In this document: piece after piece, positions 46,258 to 57,477 of the stretch | How positions within the stretch are numbered: position 1 is the first letter of the stretch | Layout of the letters: each line of letters begins with the position of its first letter | NCBI GenBank assembly: GCA_902729315.2 | Contig: LR746274.1 | Coordinates: 1,550,001-1,614,000, forward strand | Direction of reading: 5' to 3' | Source: Spirodela intermedia | Taxonomy: Eukaryota > Streptophyta > Magnoliopsida > Alismatales > Araceae | Length of the DNA: 64,000 bases | Position numbers and translations under genes: made by a program | Notes under the pieces: generated by a model | What the model was told of the DNA's origin: nothing | Seen by the model: only the letters and a program-made list of their open reading frames with translations | The model's database searches: none

Positions 46258-47680
46258 CTGGTCTTGTCGAAAACTCCCGAACGATCAAACTGGAATGCAG
46301 GCAATCTCCCGCGATCGTCTTCTCTGCAAGCGGTGGATCAATCTCCAACGATCACAGGAACCGGCGACGGCAGCAAACGAAACAGTCGGATACCAGAGCC
46401 AGACAAACGGCCCAGTCGATCAAAATACGGAAGAACAGCGAAAGGTCATACCCCTGGAGAGCGGAACCTCAATCTGGGAAGCAAACGGCGACGTTCGCCG
46501 GATTACGAACCTCTAGGAAATCACAGAGACTTCCACAGCGCCTGCCGCGCGAGAAGAGCTCAAGTCGGACGACCACGCCGGCGATGGCATGTCAGTACAG
46601 AGGGAGTGGGGGAGCCACCCCAGCGCCACCACCCGATCCTCCTCCTCTCCCTTCCTCGAGATTCAGGGTGGAGGATGAAGAGCAAAAGAGGAAGAGGGAG
46701 GAGGGTTAGGGAGACGGAAGGAGCATGAGGAAGACGATCGCCCCCTTCCTACTTCCCCCCTTCTTCTTCCCCCACCAACTCCCCACCCCACCAGGGACGA
46801 ACCACCCCAACTGTTACAGCCCGTGAGGAGCGCCGCCGGTCACCTCCTCCGCCGGCGACCGACCGTCAACTCCGTTCACGAGGGGTCACCGCCCCCGGCG
46901 GTGTCTACGCTGCGGCGCCGCCGATGTAGACGCCAGTGCGGGAAACCCGCTGGAAGATCCGTCAGCTTGATGAGATGACCCCTCGATACGTGTGGCGAGC
47001 ACAGAGAGGATGCGGGGAAGCCAGAAACTGAGTGTGCCGAAAGAGGGCGGGGACCACAGTCATGCACGAAGCCCCAGCTCGGGAGAGTCATGGTTTTGCG
47101 TGTACAAAAGTGAGGACAAGAAGCCAAGATAGGGTGCATACGAGGGTAACGATCTCCATCTCTGAGGATTTATTTCAAAATATGCAAACAAAAATACATA
47201 TCTTCTCTCTCTCTCGCTGACTCTCTTGGTTGACCAAAGCATAATATTTCTGAAGCAGTAAAAAACCCTAAAAGAAGAAGTGGTGTGAGGAGAAGCTTGA
47301 TGACGAGGACTGGCGGAGGGAGAGTCACCAACGGCTCATCATAAACCGATTAAATAATTAATTATTTATTATTAGCTATCTATTTTTATCATTTTATCTT
47401 TAGTATTATGAGGATATAAATAATCTATTAAATCTTGAAATTAGGTTAATGAAGAATCACTATGATTTTATGGGTTTATCTTAAAATTTGTCTCGTGTCG
47501 AAATTGTAGTCTTGAGCCGTCATTTGCATGCCTCTGCCGACATGTTCATTTGTCCTCACGCGGCTCCACCATCCCACCAATTCGGATTAAGCTTATGCTA
47601 ATATGTGACTCAATGAACAATCAAGCTTTGACATGCCACTGAACTGCCAAGTATGAACCTTTGACCAACTAATGTTATTT
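46258..47680. other. Upstream region of MUB, no gene recognised
   Basis: Contains the MUB leader and promoter, GC-rich to about 47100 and then AT-rich. 47590-47735 has repeated GTCAA/TTGAC pentamers next to the left LTR of the retrotransposon remnant. Confidence 0.45.
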
Positions 47681-47689
47681 GTCGGTCAA

Positions 47690-48145
47690 GGATCAACTCC
47701 GGTCAATAGTTAATGCTTGTCAAATGGTCAACTTTGGTCAATAATCAATGATTAAAAAACCATCGTTGATGTGTGTTCTTCTCTAAGACAATCACCACTT
47801 AACTTATAAGTAATTTCTAAACCCTCCTTCTGGATTAAGTGTTCATTTATTTAGTATATTGTCTATGAGGATGTTGTTAAGTGATTCATAGATAGCTTCA
47901 CTAATTTCAATAGTCGGTAGAGAGCATTGTGATCGCATGTTGACTTTAGATAGTTAACTTATTATGAATGGAGTCCCTAATCTCTTGCAATTCTCTAACT
48001 GCATCAATTATATCCATTTCAAATTATGTATTACACTACTTGGACATATCTTAGTCAACTTTTTTAGAGACATAGATATGATGAAAGTCATTTTAGGTTG
48101 TATGTTCAAAATTAGCCAGCTCATTTCATTTATTTTGCATCAGAT
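47690..48145 (+). repeat. Left LTR (approximate)
   Basis: Aligns with 50215-50630 at an offset of about 2,524 bp, with many substitutions and indels, which points to an old insertion. Confidence 0.6.
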
Positions 48146-48146
48146 T

Positions 48147-48158
48147 TTGTATCAAAGT
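48147..48158 (+). other. Primer-binding-site-like sequence (tRNA-iMet)
   Basis: TTGTATCAAAGT compared with the usual TGGTATCAGAGC of plant LTR elements: 9 of 12 match, at the expected place right after the left LTR. Confidence 0.5.
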
Positions 48159-50214
48159 TCTAGGTTTTGATTAGGCCACGAACTCAATAAAATAAAATAA
48201 AAAACTAAACATTTTTTTTCCAAAAATGAATAAAAAATAAATATAAAAAAGCGATAATCATTTAGTTGCATGCCAACTAAATTTGATAATGAAATATTCG
48301 TCAATGAGAAATCTACTAGGTCACTTAATGAGAGGGGGGGGGCATGCATAATTAGATATCTTTGACCAATTAGAAAGGGAATAGTGACTAATGTTTTAGA
48401 TGCCAAGGACATGGAGATTGTGATTTCTAATGTATCACTCATAATTTTTATGTGAGAAAATATAATGTGGGCTCAATATTATAAGAAAACAATCTATATG
48501 TGACCAATTCGAGGACGAGCATTATAATATCAAATATGACCTTGGGCATGAATTTTAATTAGATTAAGATTTTGTGAATTAGATTATAAGGGAAGATGAT
48601 GGGTCTATGTTACCAACTCCAAATAAGGGCAATACCTAGATCCAGTAGAGAGAGAAATAAGGGAAGAGAGAAACGAAGATTGAGACGTGAAACAGGGTTA
48701 GGGTTTTAGTGGAAGCCCAAACCCAAACATCCATGGGATCTTTTGAGGCACTCTAAGCCTCCTGGAACATAAGAAAATATTTGTCATTCTCCACTCCTTT
48801 CCCCACTTTATAACATGTCATATGGTCGGGCCCGTGGGCTCTATAGGTGGGCCGCTCCTCTTTGTCCTATGAAAGCTTTGTTAGATCTAATAATCTAATA
48901 GCCTCCTAGGTTCCCAACACGAATAATTGACAGCAAATAGAAAGGAAATGGATTCAAAACCAAAAGGGATAAGAGCTCAAGCTTCAAAGAACCCTAAGGC
49001 TTTTGGGAATTTCAAGAGGCCCTGCTCTCCCCCCTATAACTTTCTAAAGATTCTTTAGAACCCTAATTAATACCCAACTCCCTTACAAGAAGAATTTCTC
49101 TCTTTTGCCCCCACATGGGTTTGATTTAGTTTTCTCACACATGGGTATAATGGGTAGACATAATAGTGTACGATGCTCATCTTCGTACATAGGTTTCTTC
49201 AGTCTCAAATCTTTTGGGCCCATTAGGGGCCCAACATAAGATAATCAACTGAGTCACATGAGTGATAAATAACTAGATGATGTAAATTTAGGAGTTATAA
49301 GATGTCTTCTAACCCAACCTAAGAGAGAGAATGACAAGCTTCATACTTCTATTTTTCACACATTCATTAAGATTGGGAGAAAGACTTTGTAAACTCATGG
49401 TAGACAGTGAGAGTTACATTAATGCAATCTCTTTTAGTAAATATATCACACCAAGTATTTACTTCAATTAACCATCTTAACCCATAAAAGATGTCTTGAG
49501 TAAACTCATCATCTATTTTCATTTAGAAGATGTGCCTTGTGCCCCTCAAAATTAACTACTATGAAGATCAAATTTGGTGTGATATTTTACTAATAGAATT
49601 AGTAAGTATGATAATAAGATGATTATGAATATATATGATTGAGATTGCATACCATATGGAGAGCCCAATATCTGTTCCTTTGTGTAAAATGACAAAAAGA
49701 TTACGTGGCATCTCTATCAATAGTCATCTAATTCTAAAGAATCAACTCTTACCAAGGATTTACACTTGATTAATGCATATAGATTTTAAATTGTTATGGT
49801 AAGAAGAGTTGGAAAATATCCTCAACTAGTACCACCTACAGAAGTATCCACCCTTCTTTATGAATTTAAGGATGTCTTCTTTGAAAACTTTCCAAATCAA
49901 CTGCCTACTATGCGTGATTTGTAACATGTGATTGATCTAGTCTTATGATCAATCCTACCAAATTGACCTTACTATAGGCTTAACTTTACTTAATATGATG
50001 AATTAAAAAAAAACAAGTTATGGATCTTTTAGAAAAGGATTTTGTTAGATAAAACCTTAGCTCATATATTGTACTTGTATTGTTTACAGCCAAGAATGAT
50101 AGATCTCAAATGATGTATATATATAATCAAGTAATTGATAAGATCACAATTTAATACCACTTTGCCTTTCTACACCTAAATGAGATGTTAGACATGAATT
50201 GATGGCTGACTTTC

Positions 50215-50630
50215 GTCATTCACCAGTAAAAAAATAATGTTGGTCAAATAGTTAAATATGGTCAACGGTAAATAATTAAAGAACTAACTTCAATGTGTGT
50301 TATTTTGTGAGACAGTCGTCACTTTGATTTATGGGTAATTCTTTAACCCTCTTTATTTTTCTTCTGAATTGAGCATTTGTTTATTTAGAATGTTATCTAT
50401 ATGAATGATAATGAGTGATTTTTATATCTGTCTACTTATTCTAATAATTGGTGGAATTTTTTGTGAGAAATCATTGATTTCAACTAGTCAATTTACTATG
50501 AGTTAAATGCTCCAATCTCCAAGCATTTAATGCCATTTCTCTAATCGTACCAATCTACTCAATTTCAGACCATTTCTCTAGAGTCATTTTATATTGTTTC
50601 TTTAAAGTCAGCTCAATCATTTCATCTTAT
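50215..50630 (+). repeat. Right LTR (approximate)
   Basis: Copy of the left repeat. It follows directly on the broken RT remnant, so the 3' half of pol is deleted. Confidence 0.6.
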
Positions 50631-50847
50631 CCCACGTCACTTCAAAAGGACCAGCCACATCACTTCAAGGGAGGGCCAACAATTAACTCAGATTCTTAAG
50701 CTGATTCCAAAGAAATATTTTATTAGGGGACACAATCAAACAGAGGGAATTCATGACGGGCGGCAGCAACTGATCTCTATCACAAAACCTCACCCTTCTT
50801 AGACTACCTACTACAAGCCTAGAACAATGCACAGGTCAACAATAACA

Positions 50848-50849
<2 letters not shown>

Positions 50850-50896
<47 letters not shown>
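50850..50896. repeat. (GA)n microsatellite in the GSA 3' UTR
   Basis: Lies 14 bp beyond the GSA stop codon (50910, minus strand), so the GSA mRNA has a CU repeat straight after its stop. Confidence 0.93.
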
Positions 50897-50899
<3 letters not shown>

Positions 50900-50909
50900 G
50901 GAGGAGGAT

Positions 50910-53819
50910 CTAGATACGGCGGAAGACCTTCTTGGCAGCATCGAGCGTTTGCTCGATGTCCTGAGAGGTATGGGCCAAGCTGGTGAAGCCGGCCTCAAAT
51001 TGAGAGGGAGCCAGGTAGACACCCTCTTCCAACATCCCTCGGTGGAACCTCCCAAACTTGGCGGTGTCGCTCTTCTTGGCCTCCTCAAAGTTGCGGATCG
51101 GCCCCTCTGCAAAGAAGAAGCCGAACATCCCCCTAATGAAGCCGCCAGAGACCTCATGCCCGGCAGCCCTCCCAGCGGCGACCAGTCCGTTGACAAGCTT
51201 GCCAGTAACCTCCTCCAAGTGCTCATAAGTCCCTGGCTCCTGCAGCCGCCGCAATGTATGAATTCCGGCAGTCATCGCCAACGGGTTGCCACTCAATGTC
51301 CCTGCCTGGTATACTGGCCCTGCCGGTGCCACCATCTCCATGATTTCCCTCCTACCACCATAGGCACCAACAGGGAGGCCACCGCCGATGATCTTCCCCA
51401 GTGTTGTCAGATCGGGGGTGATCCCAAAATACTCCTGCGCACCGCCATAGGCCAGCCGGAAGCCAGTCATCACCTCGTCAAAGATCAGCAGGGCGCCATT
51501 CTCCTCGGTGATCCGGCGCAGTGCTGCTAGGAATTCGGGCTCCGGTGTGATGAAACCGGCATTACCAACGACTGGCTCAAGGACCACTACCGCCACCTCG
51601 CCGGGGTGCTGCTGGAAGAGGCGGCTCACTGCATCGGCATCATTGTAGGGGGCGGTGAGCGTCTCAGAGGCAGCGGCGGTGGGGACGCCTGGGGAGTCTG
51701 GGAGGCCGAGGGTGGCAACGCCACTGCCGGCCTTGACCAGGAAGGAGTCGGCGTGGCCGTGGTAGCATCCCTCGAATTTGAGCAACTTCTGACGGCCAGT
51801 ATAGGCCCGTGCGAGGCGGAGTGCACCCATGCAGGCCTCTGTGCCAGAGTTGACAAAGCGCACCATCTCAACACTCGGCACTGCTGCAATCACCATCTCC
51901 GCCAGGACGTTCTCAAGCAGGCACGGTGCGCCAAAGCTCGTACCTTTCTTCAGTGTCTCAATCAGCGCCGCATTGACCTGCAAATACAAAAAAGATAAAA
52001 AGGACTCAGAGTTCTTCTTAGGCAAATTCAGACAGTGTGGGGAATATTGCTGATGAAACAAGAGATCTCTAAAGTGGAAACCCACCATCTAACTGAGGAT
52101 TCAAGAAGAGTTGAGGATTTTAAAAAGACATGAAAAGGGAAGGGAAGGAGTTGCAGACCTTGTCGTCAGCATGGCCGATGATTGCAGGTCCCCATGAGCC
52201 CACATAGTCAATGTATTCATTCCCATCGACATCCCACATCTTGGAGCCCTTAACAGAATCGAACACGATGGGCTGCCCGCCAACTGATTTGAAGGCGCGG
52301 ACCGGCGAATTGACTCCTCCAGGTAACAGATTCTATCAAAAACAGGAAATTATTCCATGAGCCGGATCATGGAATTGAAAACTAGAGAGAACACAGAAAA
52401 AAAAACCTACATCCGTAAGAAGAAAAAAAATTCAGCTTGTTGGCAGTTTTGAGATCTATCAGGGAATTGAAAACGGTCTAACAGGGCAATCTACCATTAG
52501 TGATTGAAAAAAAACCCATATCTGGGATCAGAGGCGAGGGCATTGAAATAATGGCGGCCTTAAATAATGCTGCCGGCAAAATTTTCAGCTTGTTGGCAGT
52601 TTTGCGTTCTATCAGGGAATTGAAAACGGTCTAACAGGGCAATCTGCCATTAGTGATTTCTTCTCCAACATGAATTCATTAGAAGGAAGAATATCGATAT
52701 GGTGCAGGAACTTTATGATTCTTCATTTGAGAAAGTCGGTCAAAATTCTTAATCAGAGGTAAAAGACATCTCAGATTGCAGGATTAACTTCAGGAATATC
52801 GATGGATTTTGTCAGCCTACACTTGACCTTTATATCATCTCCGTATTCTTCTAACCCCTTTCCACCCTGTTAGAACTTTGAAAAGAGATAAAATAATGAT
52901 TTACAGGGTTTTTCTTTTTTTAAAAAAGACTTTTGAATCCTCAACATAACAGACAGATGCACATGCATAGAACATAATGAACCGTTATAAATACAATCCT
53001 GAAGATTTTCCGTGAGCTAAATTGATGGCATATTCCAATAGTCAGAATTGACAATGCTTTCCTTCGCGCATCTAAACATCATATGATCATTCGACAGACC
53101 TGCCAATCCATCCCCATAAAATTAAATATCCAGAACGTGCATATGCATTGATTTCGATCATGGCGACCCGAGAGGATGAAAAATGATCAGACTTTCCCCT
53201 TCCCCACGTCATCCAAGCAAAGGATGTGTTCCAGACAGGGAACAAAGGCGTCGCTCCTCCAGATTCTCAAGTCCAGGGAGGCTCTGATCTGTCCGGGGCC
53301 CGATCGACGGAGAATTAATAGCCGGTCTTGAGTCAAGGTTTTAGAGTTCAGGAACAATATGCGCACACAGAGCTCTAAGGATTAAACCGAGAAATTTCAT
53401 TAATATGTGCGTGATAGGACTCTTCCGATTCTACGGAGTAACAAGACGTTGGAATTATGCTGGAATGAAATCATACGCCCCAAGAAATCATAAAGCAAAC
53501 AGTTGAAGTGAATACGAAAACCCCACATCCAGTCTGTGCCCTATGACCGAATAAACCGGCCGATAACCCCCACTCAGAAACCCTAGCATAGAGGGGAGCA
53601 GAGCAAAGAAGACAGCCGCGGCAGGAGGAGAAAGGGGGTGCGGACCTTGGCGGCGTTGAATATTTCCTCGGATTTCTCTAGCGTGTAGGGCTTCTTCTCC
53701 ACCGAGATCGCCATCTTCACCACGGAGGAGGAATGGCGGGTGCTCCGAGAGGACTTGGTGGCCGGGCAAGCGGAGATGCTCGAGCTCAATGAGAGCCCAA
53801 CTCCAGATGCGCCCAGCAT
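50910..53819 (-). CDS. GSA: Glutamate-1-semialdehyde 2,1-aminomutase, plastid
   Basis: Three exons, 53646-53819, 52159-52332 and 50910-51977, give 471 residues, the normal plant length. Seen: a Ser-rich N-terminal transit peptide, then [20 protein letters not shown], the substrate-gate region, [40 protein letters not shown], the PLP-binding FDEVMTGFR, and the catalytic lysine in [18 protein letters not shown] (about residue 311). [16 protein letters not shown] follows. This PLP enzyme converts glutamate-1-semialdehyde to 5-aminolevulinate, the committed precursor of chlorophyll and heme, in the chloroplast stroma. An in-frame ATG 90 nt upstream (53909) would lengthen the N-terminus; MLGASGVG at 53819 looks like the usual start. 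Intron 1 contains a 75-bp duplicated segment. A decayed copy of part of exon 3 lies at 61572-61730. Confidence 0.97.
52431..52658. repeat. 75-bp direct repeat in GSA intron 1
   Basis: 52431-52505 and 52584-52658 are nearly identical, with four differences or so, at an offset of 153 bp. Both start TTCAGCTTGTTGGCAG and end CCATTAGTGATT. Confidence 0.95.
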
Positions 53820-54235
53820 TGTTCTACTTCCTCGCACTCTGCTCTCTGCTCCGGCTTCCTCCCTCTCAAACAGATAAGAAGAGGCCACGCTGCTTGTCGG
53901 AAAGTGCATCCTCTCTCCCACGCGATCTAAGCCGCCGATTTCGAAATCCTGATCCTGGGAGCACCGATCGGACGGAGGCCGATCGCCTTCATCTCCCCCG
54001 GTAAGTCACTGCTGAAGAACTCGGTCACTCTTCTGATTTTTATTCGTTCGCCATTTATTTCTCTGCAATGTGTGAGTATATTTTTTCTTTCAACGACCCA
54101 TCAAAAATATTTCAAGATATTACTAGGCTTTTTTTTTTATTGGAAAGGTTCATTCTTTTCTAATTATAGAAAGCAAGACTCATCCATAGTATGACAAGTC
54201 CCTCGATTATGCGAGTAACTGGGCCGTTTTTTAGG

Positions 54236-54431
54236 CCTGTAATCCCTGTTCTATGACCGCCATATCCTCTCTCTCCCTGGCTCTGTGTCGGTGCATTTTG
54301 ACCTTGCCCGTTGACTCTATCTCTCTCTGTATCGGTGCATTTTTGACCTGTAATCCCCGTTCTATGACCACCATACCCTCTCTCTCTTTCTCTCGCTGTG
54401 TATCGGTGCATTTTGACCTTGCCCGTTGACT
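54236..54431. repeat. Two-copy tandem duplication, unit about 111 bp
   Basis: 54236-54315 and 54347-54431 share CCTGTAATCCC, GTTCTATGACC, CCATA, TCGGTGCATTTTGACC and TTGCCCGTTGACT boxes in order, with a CT run of different length inside. The box GGTGCATTTTTGACC also sits at the join. Confidence 0.88.
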
Positions 54432-54825
54432 ATCTGACACTGCATGTCATTAATCCCAGCCCAGAAGAACCAAAGCGCTTGTGAAGAGAAGGGGATTGCA
54501 TCCCCAAGTGGGGCATATGACACGCGGCTAATTACACAAGGGCGGCGCGGATATTTCCATTTTCAGCGAAGGGGGCCTTTGAATGCACCGGTGATTCTCG
54601 CGGGGAGAGAACAAAAGAGAGATGGTCGGTGGAAACATGCATCTGCCTGGCGCTTTCATTGCACCGGGTGGCGGAGAGAAGAAGGCAGGCGGGGAGGATC
54701 TCACAAAATCGTGCAGCCACCCGGCTCCCTGCACAAAAATAATTAAAATTGTTTCTCATCATTAACAAATAAATTTACGGAGAGTAGGGGTTTTGTAGGT
54801 ACCTAAAACCCCTATAGAAAACTAT

Positions 54826-54828
<3 letters not shown>

Positions 54829-54868
<40 letters not shown>
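54829..54868. repeat. (GA)20 microsatellite
   Basis: Pure GA run, the first of a pair separated by 80 bp. Confidence 0.92.
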
Positions 54869-54869
<1 letters not shown>

Positions 54870-54947
54870 AAAGCCCAGAGACTGAAACAAGAAATATTCA
54901 CAAGGTTGGGCCCCGCAGAAAAGCCAAGAAAATGGAGCCAACCCTTT

Positions 54948-54948
<1 letters not shown>

Positions 54949-55000
<52 letters not shown>

Positions 55001-55001
55001 G
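54949..55001. repeat. (GA)n microsatellite
   Basis: GA run with one GAAA interruption, the second of the pair. Confidence 0.92.
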
Positions 55002-55248
55002 GACAGAACGCGTCCTAACCAAACCCTGAGCTGACCCACACAAGGATCAATCGCTACCCAGACAAAAAACTGGGGCTTACCCACCACATTAATACCAAAA
55101 AATAAACTGCTTAAAGCGGAGAGAAATGGCCGTTAGATGGGCAGGGAGGGTTTCAGGGGAGACCCCCCAGGGGGATAACCATTCAACTGTCATCCCACAC
55201 TTCTGGGATTGCTCAAGAACACATTATATAAAGTCAAAAATCGACTAA

Positions 55249-57334
55249 TCAGCAGTGGTAAGAGCATGGGCCGTACTTCCTGATGTCTTCATAATTGCTC
55301 AGGCTCTCTAGGAACTTACTCCAGAGAGGGCCCGTTTCCTGGAGATTGACGTTCTCTGGACCACCCAGATAGGCTTCGACCACAAACTGCTGCGTTCTTT
55401 CCCTGTTGAGATTGGTATTATCAGAGGGTCAATTAAAGTATTGAATTGGGTAATATTTCCCTTTACAGATAAACGTCAAGCAATAGCTCAGTCTTCTCCT
55501 AGCCCAGATCAAGCTCAAGCATCCCTTACGATGTACCCAGGCCGGGCCTCTGTATCTGGCTGCCACGTGGATGTTGTAAGACAATGGGTTTTCCAGTCTG
55601 AAATGTTCTATATGATTTCTGACTGCATGCACATTCTTTTGGCAACCGAATAAATTGTCAACATGCTGTTGTGAATGGGGAATTTTCTATTTTTGATATA
55701 TAATTTTTCGCCTACCTCCCTTCATACACTGACAACCATGCCAGATAGGATGCGCCAAAGTACATGGAGGCAAATGGGTTGTACAGATCGTCCACAGAGT
55801 TGACTTTGTAAGCTCTGCAACCTACATCGCTTCAGAAAGGAAACACAGCCTATTTAATTAATCGTGAAATAATAAGATAAACACAACCGAGAAGCAGGCA
55901 AAGACAGGTAAACAAGAGGTCTGAAGGGTTGACTTTGCACGCAGTAGGTGACGGATAAATGCGAATTATGGGGATGGTTATTGCAATAATAATAAATATA
56001 AATTGGCTTAAGGTTTGTTATGAACCCACTTGTACAGCCAGACAGCGGTAGGATAATCGATTCCCATCAATCCAGTGCGTGCACGTACTCCATTCACAAA
56101 GCGCATGCCGCACATCTCAGCGAGAGCAGCTAATGCTGACTGTACAGAGGACAATATTCATCAAATGGGTGATATATATGCCGAATGCAGAAGAACTTGT
56201 ACACTGATATTCATGAAAAAGAATTAAATTTTAGGCAGAATGTAATGCAGACACTAAGAAAATTTTGGTTCATAGGAACTTATAGTCCTCTGTATTGTGA
56301 ACAAAAACTTACAGCTCTCACTCCTGCAGCTTTGAAATATCTTGAAATAATCATTTCAGCAACTGCCTGCAGTGAAAACAGCTGGAACATCATGTTGATA
56401 AATGCTATGGCCAGAATTGGGGAGACGATGTTATTATGAAATGTATATCATCATCATAATCTCTCAATGAATACGTGTGAGAAAACCAAGATAAAAATAG
56501 GGAGAGTGATTGGAAACGGGGGATTTCACACAACTCTTGAGCCTAGCAGCATGTTTGTTCTTGGAATAAACTAAGAAATGTTTGCACCTTATGCTATTTC
56601 TTATATGCTTCATTGCATAAAAGACCATGTTGTCACATAGTGGGCATCAGAGTACTATAATGCACCATTTAAGCCGACATTCGATTTCTGAATTCGTAGG
56701 GGCACAAAAGAACTTGAGAAATATGAGAAATATGAGCCAAGAGAGCAAAGGTTATATCAATTTAAAAGAAGAAAACCTTAAAGAAAGAGATCCGAATGTT
56801 GAATAAATGTAAGTTCAGGAAAATACAATCCAAATACCCAGAGTATAAGGAGAACATTCTCTTTCTTAGTAAGAGTATATCAGGAACTGTGGGGTTGCCG
56901 AAGAGGACATCCTACATGGGGGAGAAGAGGTTTACGTATCTCAGGAAATTTAACCTAAATAGTGCTTGACGATGTCCATTAAGGAGCAGACCTCACATGA
57001 GACATGAATGTTCTCTCCCAGGTTAAGCATCCAGCATACTGTATTTTACGCTTCATACTTGAAGGAAAACCTCAATTTGGAAAAGAAATCTCAAGGTGCC
57101 ATTGATTAAAGAATCACTGATTACCTCTATCATGGTCTGGTTTTCTTGTGTTCCCAATAAGGGTAGTTGAATAAGGTTTTATGCACAAATAACTTGTCAA
57201 TCCGTTACATAATGTGAAAGAAATCTTAGCAGCCTAAATGTTTGTCTTGGGAGCGAGTGAGAGAGAGAGGGAAAGAGGGAGAGAGGGAGAGAGAGAGAGA
57301 GGGAGAGAGGGAGCGAGAGAGAGAGAGAGGGAAA

Positions 57335-57375
<41 letters not shown>

Positions 57376-57399
57376 GGAGCGAGAGAGAGAGAGAGAGAA

Positions 57400-57477
<78 letters not shown>

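Larger units (their letters stand above)
47690..50630 (+). mobile_element. Decayed Ty3/Gypsy-like LTR retrotransposon
   Basis: Two diverged direct repeats about 2.52 kb apart (roughly 47690-48145 and 50215-50630) look like LTRs. Shared boxes in order include AATGTGTGTT, AACCCTC, TTTATTTAG and AGTCATTTTA. Just inside the left LTR, 48147-48158 matches 9 of 12 bases of the initiator-Met primer-binding site. Further in, frames broken by many stops and shifts resemble an aspartic protease (MVDSES near 49400), a linker typical of Gypsy pol (49560-49700) and the start of reverse transcriptase (49855-50130, with a FKDVFF segment). The rest of RT, RNase H and integrase are missing, so it is internally deleted and inactive. 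Stretches 48160-49330 may be gag remnants. It is noticeably AT-richer than the flanking genes. LTR limits are approximate. Confidence 0.72.
53820..55248. other. GSA promoter region and 3' flank of the SLT-like gene
   Basis: Holds the GSA 5' UTR and promoter, a tandem 111-bp duplication (54236-54431), and two GA runs of about 40-50 bp (54829-54868, 54949-55001) downstream of the SLT-like gene. No coding exon is seen. Confidence 0.5.

Noticed and set aside
50910-53909. Earlier in-frame ATG at 53909 as the GSA start
   Set aside because: It would add 30 residues before a sequence that already looks like a complete transit peptide beginning MLGASGVG; not excluded, but less likely.
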